Shown here piece by piece: positions 5,262 to 11,788 of a DNA stretch of 16,148 bases; the stretch's first letter is position 1; each line of letters begins with the position of its first letter. The translations under genes and the position numbers were made by a program. Source of the DNA: Fibrobacter sp. (GTDB lineage: Bacteria > Fibrobacterota > Fibrobacteria > Fibrobacterales > Fibrobacteraceae). The DNA is taken from assembly GCA_016295375.1 (NCBI GenBank), contig JAEDLI010000052.1:1-16148 (forward strand), read 5' to 3'. The notes beneath the pieces were generated by a model that ran no database searches, had not been told where the DNA came from, and worked only from the letters and a program-made list of their open reading frames with translations.

Positions 5262-5276
5262 TATATTGTAAACGAA

Positions 5277-5957
5277 ATGAGCAAAAAAAACTCCAAATAT
5301 AAATTTATCCTGTTTGCGGTGGTCTGCCTTTTTTCCGCCGTCCTGCTGCAGAGCTGTGTGGCTACCCGAAAGATCGACGCGGCCAGCATCCTGAGCAAGA
5401 CCAAGCTAGAATTCAAGGAACTCGCGCTGGATTCCGTGACCATCAATCCGGAGCTGTTCGAGCAGGTCAAGAACCTTAAGTCCACGCTATTGCCGAACCC
5501 CCAGGTGGTGCTTATCGTGCAGAACCTGGCCAGAGGGATTATTGAGAAGGAACTTGGCAAGGCGCACCTGATGGCCGTCATGACGGCAAACAACCAGAGC
5601 ACGGACACCCTGTGGGTCCGGAATTTGAAGGCGAACCTTTTCTTGGATACCCTGATAGAACTGCCATTGCAGCTGAAGGATTCTACGGTGCTTTTGCCCG
5701 GCGCAAGCGACATCACGCTTACGACGGACTTTCCGCTGGACAAAAGGCTTCTCTCCCTGACCGGAATCACCAAGTACCGCGCCAAGGGCGAAATTTCCGT
5801 ATCCCTGGAAGCCGAAGGCCCGCTAGTCTCCTTTGATTTTGACATAGAACATCCCATTTCTCCCGAAGAAATGCGCGCCCTGGAAGACAGGGCCCGGAAA
5901 TCCCTTTTGGACGGCCTAGTCAGTGACTGGGTCTATTCCATTTTCCCGAAGGAATGA
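5277..5957 (+). CDS. lipoprotein with probable LEA14/WHy-like domain
   Basis: Encodes 226 residues. A basic start (MSKKNSKYK), hydrophobic stretch and lipobox LLQSC (Cys27) mark an exported lipoprotein anchored to the inner or outer membrane. The mature part has alternating beta strands; residues around 100-160 (MAVMTANNQSTDTLWVRNLK, then polar pairs and FPLDKRL) resemble the LEA type 2/WHy beta-sandwich, but this is a tentative fold call. Its last codons overlap the possible first ATG of the peptidase gene (ATGA), so the two form an operon. Function unknown; a role at the cell envelope is inferred from the lipobox only. Confidence 0.7.
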   Translation: MSKKNSKYKFILFAVVCLFSAVLLQSCVATRKIDAASILSKTKLEFKELALDSVTINPELFEQVKNLKSTLLPNPQVVLIVQNLARGIIEKELGKAHLMAVMTANNQSTDTLWVRNLKANLFLDTLIELPLQLKDSTVLLPGASDITLTTDFPLDKRLLSLTGITKYRAKGEISVSLEAEGPLVSFDFDIEHPISPEEMRALEDRARKSLLDGLVSDWVYSIFPKE

Positions 5958-5959
5958 TT

Positions 5960-7654
5960 ATGAAACTCCCCCGTCGTTTTGTCCCTGAAAACTTGAATCC
6001 CGATGACGAAAAGAAAATCAGCGAGCTTTACCGGAGCCTGCTATTGCGGGATATTCCCGCGGCCGCCACTCCCCTACGGGACTGGATTCTGGACTGGAGC
6101 GAGCTGAACTCTGTGCTGGGCGAAGTCAGCTGCCGCCGCTACGTGGCCATGACCTGCGACACCAAGGACGAAAAGGCTGCCAAGGCCTATGCCGACTTTG
6201 TAGAAAACATCCAGCCTGTCATCAACGAATACGATGACAAGCTGAACAAGAAACTGATGGCCCACCCCTCCAAGGACGCTCTCAAGGGCGAGTTCGGCGA
6301 ATGGTTCAAGGGCGTGCAGGTTTCCCTGGACCTGTTCTCCCCCGACAATATTCCCCTGGAGACCGAAGAAAACAAGGAAATCCAGGCCTACCAGAAGATT
6401 ACCGGCGGCATGAGCGTGGAGTTCGAAGGCATGACCCAGACCATGCAGCAGATGGCGACCTACATGGAAAATACAGACCGGAGCTTGCGGGAACGGGCCT
6501 GGCGGGCCATGTGGGAACGCCGCCTCAAGGACAAGGACGCCCTGGACGGAGCTTTTGATAAGTTGTTCAAAATCCGCAAGGAAATCGCCAGGAATGCCCA
6601 CTGCAGGGACTTTATCGACTACATTTTCCTTGCGAAGCACCGGTTCGACTACTCCCCCGCCGACTGCGATGCTTTCCACGAAAGCATCGAGAAGCTGGTG
6701 CTCCCCCTGCTGAAAGAAATCTACAAGAAGCGCGCCCAGAAGATGGGTCTTGAAAAGCTCAGGCCCTGGGACTTGGACGTCGACCCGCTGAACAGGCCCG
6801 CCCTCAAGCCTTATTCCAGCGGGGCGGAACTCATCGAGAAGGTGGACCGGATTTTCGAAAGCATCCACCCACAGGCAGGCAAGTGGGCCAGGGAGATGCA
6901 GGCCCAGAACCTTATCGACCCGGATTCCAGGCTCGGCAAGGCCCCCGGCGGCTACCAGATCGGCTTTGACGAGAGCCGCCTCCCCTTCATCTTCATGAAT
7001 TCCGCCTGCACGGACCGGGACATCTACACGCTCCTGCACGAATCGGGTCATTCATTCCACCAGTTCGCCCTGGCGAACCAGCCTATTGTGGCCTACAGGG
7101 ACGTTCCTGCGGAATTTGCTGAAGTGGCCAGCATGAGCATGGAACTCATCGGCATGTCCAACCTGAAACCCTTCTACGGAGACGACCACGAGGCCATTTC
7201 CCGCAGTATTTTGGGCGAACTGACGGATGTCATCTGGCTGTTCCCCTGGGTGGCCAGCGTGGACAGTTTCCAGCACCGCATCTACAGTTTCCCGGAGCAC
7301 ACGGCCAGCGACCGCACTGACATCTGGAACGAAATCATGGACCGCTACGACGCAGGCATCGACTATTCGGGCCTGGAAGCGGTCCGCGGAAACCTCTGGC
7401 AAAAGCAGCTCCATATCTTCGAGTGCCCGTTCTACTACATCGAGTACGGAATCGCCCAGATTGGAGCCCTGCAGGTGTGGGCAAACTTCAAGAAAGACCC
7501 GAAAAAAGCCATCGACGACCTGTTCCGGGCCGAAAGCCTGGGGAGCAGCCGCCCCCTGCCGGAGCTTTTTGCCGCCGCAAACATCAAGTTCGACTTCACC
7601 CCCAAGACCCTTGAACCGCTCATGCAGGTCGTGTGGGATGAGCTTGGCGTCTGA
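5960..7654 (+). CDS. M3-family oligoendopeptidase
   Basis: Encodes 564 residues, a zinc metallopeptidase of the thimet oligopeptidase/PepF family (M3), normally cytoplasmic and cutting short peptides. The zinc site is LLHESGHSFH (His360, Glu361, His364) with the third ligand Glu388 in EFAEVASMSMEL. The FDESRLPFIFMN segment before it and the FYYIEYGIAQIGALQVW segment near the C-terminus are typical of the family. The length is close to that of PepF proteins. ATG 5960 is preferred because GAAGGA ends 6 nt upstream; ATG 5954 overlaps the upstream stop but has no room for a ribosome site. No signal peptide is seen. It is distal in an operon with the lipoprotein. Confidence 0.9.
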   Translation: MKLPRRFVPENLNPDDEKKISELYRSLLLRDIPAAATPLRDWILDWSELNSVLGEVSCRRYVAMTCDTKDEKAAKAYADFVENIQPVINEYDDKLNKKLMAHPSKDALKGEFGEWFKGVQVSLDLFSPDNIPLETEENKEIQAYQKITGGMSVEFEGMTQTMQQMATYMENTDRSLRERAWRAMWERRLKDKDALDGAFDKLFKIRKEIARNAHCRDFIDYIFLAKHRFDYSPADCDAFHESIEKLVLPLLKEIYKKRAQKMGLEKLRPWDLDVDPLNRPALKPYSSGAELIEKVDRIFESIHPQAGKWAREMQAQNLIDPDSRLGKAPGGYQIGFDESRLPFIFMNSACTDRDIYTLLHESGHSFHQFALANQPIVAYRDVPAEFAEVASMSMELIGMSNLKPFYGDDHEAISRSILGELTDVIWLFPWVASVDSFQHRIYSFPEHTASDRTDIWNEIMDRYDAGIDYSGLEAVRGNLWQKQLHIFECPFYYIEYGIAQIGALQVWANFKKDPKKAIDDLFRAESLGSSRPLPELFAAANIKFDFTPKTLEPLMQVVWDELGV

Positions 7655-7759
7655 GGCGCAGTTAGTAGTTAAGAGTTACTAGGATTCGAATCCGTCATAG
7701 CAACAAATAGCTTTTTTTAGGAAAAAACACTTTTTTATGCAAAAATGGCCTAAAATCGG

Positions 7760-7788
7760 TTGACAAGGGCAAAAAAAACATCTATATT
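7760..7788 (+). promoter_or_regulatory. promoter of tRNA-Ser and rpoZ
   Basis: TTGACA (7760-7765), 17-nt spacer, TATATT (7783-7788, followed by TG). It is a near-consensus promoter predicted to start about 8-10 nt before the tRNA. No separate promoter is seen between tRNA and rpoZ. Confidence 0.75.
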
Positions 7789-7804
7789 TGGCCTCACATC
7801 CTAA

Positions 7805-7889
7805 GGAGGGATGGCCGAGTGGTTGAAGGCGCACGCTTGGAAAGCGTGTTTACTTTACGGTAACGAGGGTTCGAATCCCTCTCCCTCTT
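7805..7889 (+). tRNA. tRNA-Ser (anticodon GGA)
   Basis: An 85-nt class II tRNA. Acceptor GGAGGGA pairs with TCCCTCT; the D arm contains GGCCGAGTGGTTGAAGGC; anticodon stem CACGC/GCGTG holds loop TTGGAAA (anticodon GGA); a long variable arm follows; T arm GAGGG-TTCGAAT-CCCTC. CCA is not encoded. Position 1-72 is a G-U pair and the discriminator base would be T, while Ser tRNAs usually have G. Confidence 0.95.
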
Positions 7890-7912
7890 CTAAAAATTTC
7901 GGAGGTACCCCG

Positions 7913-8233
7913 ATGTCCGACCAGAGAGTTTATCTCGATGATATTTACGCCAGCAAGGAATGCCAAGGTTCTGTGTTCCGTGCCGTGGTCATGATGGCCC
8001 ACGAGGCCCGTTTCCTTAACAGCCAGGCCGGTCAGGGTTACATCCAGCTCACCAAGAAGCCCACCACCATCGCCATGTACAAGTTCAAGGAAGGCAAGCT
8101 TTCCATGACTGAAAAGGCAAGCAACGACGTGACCGAAGAAGCCATTGCCGCTTCTGCTGCCGCCGAATCCGAAAACGTGGCGGAAAACGCTGCCGCCAAT
8201 GCCGAAGCAGCCGACGCCGCTTTCGGTGTGTAA
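7913..8233 (+). CDS. rpoZ: RNA polymerase omega subunit (RpoZ-like)
   Basis: Encodes 106 residues. The pattern SVFRAVVMMAHEARFL, then KKPTTIAMYKFKEGKLS, matches the omega/Rpb6 fold (an RA-x-R helix followed by KPT-x2-A-x6-GK). Omega binds the beta' subunit and helps polymerase assembly. The C-terminus is an Ala/Glu-rich low-complexity tail. The frame is open through the tRNA, but GGAGGT at 7901-7906 sets ATG 7913 as start. Only 23 nt separate the tRNA 3' end from the ATG, so the mRNA is probably released from the tRNA by processing. Conservation to better-known omegas is modest, hence not full confidence. Confidence 0.75.
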   Translation: MSDQRVYLDDIYASKECQGSVFRAVVMMAHEARFLNSQAGQGYIQLTKKPTTIAMYKFKEGKLSMTEKASNDVTEEAIAASAAAESENVAENAAANAEAADAAFGV

Positions 8234-8253
8234 TTCCGAAACTTTTTGAAATG

Positions 8254-8286
8254 ATACCTCGGACTAACCTCCGGGGTATTTTTTTT
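8254..8286 (+). terminator. rpoZ terminator
   Basis: ATACCTCGG (8254-8262) pairs with CCGGGGTAT (8271-8279) with one G-T wobble, followed by a run of eight T. Confidence 0.85.
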
Positions 8287-8317
8287 GTATCCACCTTCCG
8301 GGGCTGTCTTTTTTTGC

Positions 8318-8325
8318 TATCTTTA
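8318..8325 (+). promoter_or_regulatory. -10 box of the aldolase gene
   Basis: TATCTTTA lies 56 nt before the ATG, giving a leader of about 50 nt. No good -35 box is seen at the usual distance. Confidence 0.4.
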
Positions 8326-8344
8326 GCCCCGTAACTTTTAAACC

Positions 8345-8360
8345 GGCGACCCAGGTCGCC
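8345..8360 (+). promoter_or_regulatory. hairpin in the aldolase 5' UTR
   Basis: GGCGACC-CA-GGTCGCC is a perfect inverted repeat near the predicted 5' end of the mRNA and upstream of the GAGG at 8371. A role in mRNA stability is possible; it lacks a T-tract and so is not a terminator. Confidence 0.4.
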
Positions 8361-8381
8361 ACACAAACAAGAGGTAAAACA

Positions 8382-9383
8382 ATGGCAGTTTCTTACAAGG
8401 AACTCGGCCTGGTGAACACCAGGGAAATGTTTGCAAAGGCTGTTAAGGGTGGCTACGCCATCCCGGCTTTCAACTTCAACACCATGGAACAGATGCAGGC
8501 AATCGTGCAGGCTGCTGTGAAGCAGAAGTCTCCGGTGATCATGCAGGTTTCTAAGGGCGCTCGTAACTATGCTAACGGCACTATCCTCCGCTACATGGCT
8601 CAGGGTGCTGTTGAATACGCCAAGGAACTGGGCTGCGCAAATCCGCAGATCGTTCTCCACCTCGACCACGGTGACTCTTTCGAACTGTGCAAGGACTGCA
8701 TCGACAACGGTTTCTCTTCCGTGATGATCGACGGTTCCGCTCTTCCGTACGAAGACAACATCGCCCTCACCAAGAAGGTTGTTGAATACGCTCACGCTCA
8801 CGACGTTACCGTCGAAGCTGAACTCGGCGTGCTTGCCGGTGTGGAAGACGAAGTCCAGGCTGAAGAATCTCACTACACCAAGCCGGAAGAAGTGATCGAC
8901 TTCGCTACCCGTACGGGCTGCGACTCCCTCGCTATCTCCATCGGTACCAGCCACGGTGCATACAAGTTCAAGCCGGAACAGTGCACTCGCGACCCGAAGA
9001 CTGGCAAGCTTGTTCCGCCTCCTCTGGCATTCGACGTGCTCCACGCCATCGAAGAAAAGCTCCCGGGCTTCCCCATCGTGCTCCACGGTTCTTCTTCCGT
9101 GCCGCAGGACGAAGTGGACACTATCAACGCCCACGGTGGCAAGCTCCCGGATGCCGTCGGTATTCCGGAAGAACAGCTCCGCGAAGCTTCCAAGTCCGCT
9201 GTTTGCAAGATCAACATCGACTCTGACAGCCGCCTCGCCATGACAGCCGCTATCCGTAAGTATTTCGACGAACATCCGGAACACTTCGACCCGCGTCAGT
9301 ACCTGAAGCCGGCTCGCGAAAACATGCAGAAGATGTACGAACACAAGATTGTCGACGTTCTTGGTTCCAACAACAAGCTGTAA
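8382..9383 (+). CDS. fba: class II fructose-bisphosphate aldolase
   Basis: Encodes 333 residues. The enzyme cleaves fructose-1,6-bisphosphate into glyceraldehyde-3-phosphate and dihydroxyacetone phosphate in glycolysis, and the reverse in gluconeogenesis, with a divalent metal. Visible are LHLDHGD (92-98) with catalytic Asp95 and metal ligand His96, MIDGSALPYEDN (115-126), EAELG (145-149), GTSHGAYK (188-195) with His191, and VLHGSSS (233-239) with His235; the C-terminus has the substrate-binding NIDSDSR stretch. Frequent GCT/GTT codons differ from neighbouring genes, which suggests high expression. It has its own promoter and terminator and is monocistronic. Confidence 0.97.
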   Translation: MAVSYKELGLVNTREMFAKAVKGGYAIPAFNFNTMEQMQAIVQAAVKQKSPVIMQVSKGARNYANGTILRYMAQGAVEYAKELGCANPQIVLHLDHGDSFELCKDCIDNGFSSVMIDGSALPYEDNIALTKKVVEYAHAHDVTVEAELGVLAGVEDEVQAEESHYTKPEEVIDFATRTGCDSLAISIGTSHGAYKFKPEQCTRDPKTGKLVPPPLAFDVLHAIEEKLPGFPIVLHGSSSVPQDEVDTINAHGGKLPDAVGIPEEQLREASKSAVCKINIDSDSRLAMTAAIRKYFDEHPEHFDPRQYLKPARENMQKMYEHKIVDVLGSNNKL

Positions 9384-9450
9384 TGAATGTCGCCTAACTA
9401 AAGGAAGCCTTGTCCACTGGTAATGTGTTTGCCAGGTGGTCAAAAGAAAC

Positions 9451-9488
9451 ATAAAAGCCCTCGGTTATTAATACCCGAGGGCTTTTAT
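9451..9488. terminator. bidirectional terminator between fba and the NicO gene
   Basis: ATAAAAGCCCTCGG (9451-9464) and CCGAGGGCTTTTAT (9475-9488) form a perfect 14-bp stem with A/T flanks that give a T-tract in both directions. The flanking genes converge on it. Confidence 0.9.
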
Positions 9489-9533
9489 AGTAAATACTAT
9501 TGTCCTTTTTTGATGAAACTTGTGTATTTCTGT

Positions 9534-10556
9534 TCATATTCGTCCAGCAAACTGATTGCTGAATAAAAGCAATCCCGAAACAAATATGATAATTCCACCG
9601 GCAAGAGATGCAACAGTATAAACATTTGAAGCAAAACGTGTATGGGTACTTCCCTTATCAATTCCCTTGCGCAAAGCAACAGCAGTAACACCAAAAAAGA
9701 CATTGGTAATAGTCATGCCGATGCAGATGAAAAATGCTCCTAATAGTGAAAGTGTCACCATCGAGTTCAATAGACAAAAAAGCACAATAAGCGCTACTGC
9801 CGGGCATGGAACAATTCCTGTAATTGCCGCTACACCGATAATTTCGCGCCAACGAGCAATGGGAGGAAGGGGTTCGTTTTGCAAACCTGTAGAGTTCGTG
9901 TTTGCGGTCCCTTTAGAATACCTGTGTTGCCTAATAAAGTCGCGAATACCAAGCATTACGAGTAGGATACCCGTAAACATAACAAGAGCGTAACTTGTTC
10001 TCTCAATGCCAATACGCCCTGTTTCGAAAGCATTGAAAACAGTTGCCTTGAATACCGCATATAAAGCAAGCAATAAAAGAACCGCGCTCATCGTGTGAGT
10101 TATTGTGATTCCGGCTCCGAGGGCAACACCTTGACGCCATCTACCCCGCCTAGCAATAAAATAACCCACTACTATGGACTTTCCGTGTCCAGGACCAAGC
10201 GCGTGGAGCATTCCGTAAATTAAACAAATGAGTAGAAACTTCCATATTGCGCCCCAATTTCCATTTTTCATTGCCGTGATAGCAACGGTCAATTTCTCTC
10301 GAAGGTGCTTTTGCGCGCTGGCGATAGTCCCATAGAAAGAGAACTCTTTTTTTTGTGTATGTTTTCCAACATTGGTAACGGATACGGTGGGATTATTTTC
10401 AGAAGCTTTTTTTAAGGTTGTATCGCTTGAAACGACTAGAGTATCAACGACGGGAACATTATTGGATTCATTAATGTCAAACCGTTTTTTTTTAACAGCC
10501 GCCGATGCCACGGCAGCAATCAAAAGAACAAGCAACAAGACTGTTATTTTTTTCAT
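9534..10556 (-). CDS. NicO-family nickel/cobalt transporter
   Basis: Encodes 340 residues. Residues 1-20 form a signal peptide or N-terminal helix; a polar, probably periplasmic segment follows (about 21-100), then several membrane helices. The NicO signature HALGPGHGKS (118-127), the ITITHTMSA segment (His154) and GIVPCPAVALIVL identify the RcnA/NicO family, whose members move Ni2+ or Co2+ across the inner membrane. No His-rich loop as in E. coli RcnA is seen, so uptake versus efflux is open. The gene is AT-rich compared with its neighbours. It is monocistronic, convergent with fba, and preceded by an inverted repeat at 10567-10591. Confidence 0.85.
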   Translation of the reverse strand: MKKITVLLLVLLIAAVASAAVKKKRFDINESNNVPVVDTLVVSSDTTLKKASENNPTVSVTNVGKHTQKKEFSFYGTIASAQKHLREKLTVAITAMKNGNWGAIWKFLLICLIYGMLHALGPGHGKSIVVGYFIARRGRWRQGVALGAGITITHTMSAVLLLLALYAVFKATVFNAFETGRIGIERTSYALVMFTGILLVMLGIRDFIRQHRYSKGTANTNSTGLQNEPLPPIARWREIIGVAAITGIVPCPAVALIVLFCLLNSMVTLSLLGAFFICIGMTITNVFFGVTAVALRKGIDKGSTHTRFASNVYTVASLAGGIIIFVSGLLLFSNQFAGRI

Positions 10557-10566
10557 TCTAGGTACT

Positions 10567-10591
10567 CAATATAATTAATTGTTTTATATTG
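10567..10591. promoter_or_regulatory. candidate operator upstream of the NicO gene
   Basis: CAATATAA-N9-TTATATTG is a perfect 8-bp inverted repeat. Its left arm overlaps a minus-strand TATATT (10573-10568) that is 11 nt before the ATG at 10556. A metal-responsive repressor is a guess from the neighbouring gene; the sequence does not match the NikR or RcnR sites I know. Confidence 0.4.
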
Positions 10592-10722
10592 TTGCGACAA
10601 GAGATACAAAATAAAGATATGTCGAAATGCATCAGAAAAGATCCCGTAAATGAAAGTGTTTCTGTATTACTTCCAGATTGCAAATACCTTATAGACCAAT
10701 AAATATTTTTCAATGAAGACGC

Positions 10723-10755
10723 AAAAGACGGGTGATTGAATATCACTCGTCTTTT
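10723..10755 (-). terminator. terminator of the V-ATPase operon
   Basis: AAAAGACGGGTGAT and ATCACTCGTCTTTT form a long stem (one wobble) around TGAAT. On the minus strand it ends in CTTTTGCG, after the second proteolipid gene. Confidence 0.7.
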
Positions 10756-10759
10756 CTTA

Positions 10760-10812
10760 GGAGATCCCCGCCCAAGGCTGGGATGACACCATACGTGGGG
10801 ATATGCCCCGCC
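10760..10812. repeat. dispersed hairpin repeat
   Basis: GGAGATCCCCGCCCAAGGCT and the following GGGATGAC contain an ATCCC/GGGAT-ended hairpin (10764-10784), resembling a widespread short intergenic repeat. A second small stem GGGG-ATATG-CCCC (10797-10809) follows. It lies between the last ATPase gene and its terminator. Confidence 0.45.
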
Positions 10813-10819
10813 ACAATCT

Positions 10820-11275
10820 CTACGATACGAGCATCATGGAGAACACCATGACGAACAGCGCGACGGTTTCGCCGACGCCGAGGACCATCAGGTAGTTCAC
10901 CAGGCCCTTGCCGGTTTCACCCAGCGCGTTGCAGGCGTCCGCAGCGGACTTGCCTACGTACCAGGCAGAAGCCATCATGCCGATGCCACCGAAGATGCCC
11001 ACACCCAGGTATGCAGCCCAGTTGGCCGGAGCCGCCTGGGACTTGTTCAGGATGTACATCATCAGCAACATGCCGTAGATCGTCTGCGCAATGGGTGCCC
11101 CCACGAAGATGAGCAGCGTAAACAGCGCGTTCTTACCCTTGAGATACGCCTTCTTCCAGGCCCCGATGGCCGCCATGCCGGCAGTCCCGCAGCCCAACGC
11201 AGAACCCACCGCGGCAAGGCCCAGGGCCGCCACCGCGCCGAGTTTCGCGAGCGTTAAAAGTTGAGCTTGATCCAT
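10820..11275 (-). CDS. atpK: V-type ATPase proteolipid subunit K, second copy (K2)
   Basis: Encodes 151 residues with four membrane helices, the V-type (double-hairpin) rotor subunit. It is very similar to the next gene upstream. The conserved carboxylate is Glu136 in the last helix (VGETVALF); Gln64 and Tyr67 are kept in APIAQTIYG. Aligned with Enterococcus hirae NtpK, the Thr64 position is Ala63 and the Gln110 position is Val107 (YVGKSAA), so two expected Na+ ligands are missing. A GAGG about 8 nt before the ATG supports the start. It follows K1 after an 18-nt gap and is the last gene of the operon. Confidence 0.93.
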   Translation of the reverse strand: MDQAQLLTLAKLGAVAALGLAAVGSALGCGTAGMAAIGAWKKAYLKGKNALFTLLIFVGAPIAQTIYGMLLMMYILNKSQAAPANWAAYLGVGIFGGIGMMASAWYVGKSAADACNALGETGKGLVNYLMVLGVGETVALFVMVFSMMLVS

Positions 11276-11293
11276 ACGTGTTACCTCGCTGGA

Positions 11294-11749
11294 TTAGAGC
11301 ACCATCATGGAGAACACGAGAACGAACAGGGCCACGGTTTCCACGATACCGAGCACCATGAGGTAGTTCACCATGCCCTTGCCGGTTTCACCGAGGGCGT
11401 CGCAAGCCACAGCCGCGGACTTGCCCTGGTACCAGGCAGAAGCCATCATGCCAAGCCCGCCGAAGATACCGGCGCCGAGGCAGCCGCCCCAGTTGGTAAA
11501 GCCGGATTCGGCAGCCTTGCTCAAGATGAAGTTCATGAGCAGCATGCCGTAAATCGTCTGGGAAATCGGGGCACCCACGAACACCAGGAGCGTGAAGAGG
11601 GCGGACTTGCCCTGGGCATAAGCCTTCTTCCACATCGTGATGGCGGACATACCGGCCGTTCCGCAACCAAGGGCAGAGCCCATAGCCGCAATGCCAAGCG
11701 CAGCTGCAGCACCCATTTTAGCGAGAGTCACCATTGTATTCGGTTCCAT
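11294..11749 (-). CDS. atpK: V-type ATPase proteolipid subunit K, first copy (K1)
   Basis: Encodes 151 residues with four membrane helices, forming the ion-carrying rotor ring in the membrane. Ion-site residues by alignment with E. hirae NtpK: Ser63 (Thr64), Gln64 (Gln65), Tyr67 (Tyr68) in APISQTIYG; Gln108 (Gln110) in YQGKSAA; Glu137 (Glu139) in IVETVALF. This is a complete Na+-type set, with Ser for Thr. GAGG upstream of the ATG supports the start. It is 39 nt downstream of atpI. Also called ntpK. Confidence 0.95.
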   Translation of the reverse strand: MEPNTMVTLAKMGAAAALGIAAMGSALGCGTAGMSAITMWKKAYAQGKSALFTLLVFVGAPISQTIYGMLLMNFILSKAAESGFTNWGGCLGAGIFGGLGMMASAWYQGKSAAVACDALGETGKGMVNYLMVLGIVETVALFVLVFSMMVL

Positions 11750-11788
11750 TGTTTTTTCCTCATTAAGTAGCGGGAATTATCCCTTGGT

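Noticed and set aside
6074..7051. 325-residue open frame antisense to the M3 peptidase
   Set aside because: Shadow of a GC-rich gene; no ribosome site and no domain seen.
7682..7693. GGATTCGAATCC palindrome, considered as a tRNA T-arm remnant or attachment site
   Set aside because: The flanks do not form a T stem, no other tRNA part is present, and no integrase lies nearby.
7811..7912. N-terminal extension of RpoZ through the tRNA gene
   Set aside because: The tRNA is certain, and a strong GGAGGT sits 6 nt before ATG 7913.
8085..9452. 455-residue open frame antisense to rpoZ and fba
   Set aside because: It is the mirror of a highly biased coding sequence; the plus-strand aldolase has all family motifs and the antisense product has no recognisable domain.
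10619..10702. 27-residue plus-strand peptide between the NicO gene and the ATPase terminator
   Set aside because: No ribosome site or clear promoter; could arise by chance in AT-rich sequence.
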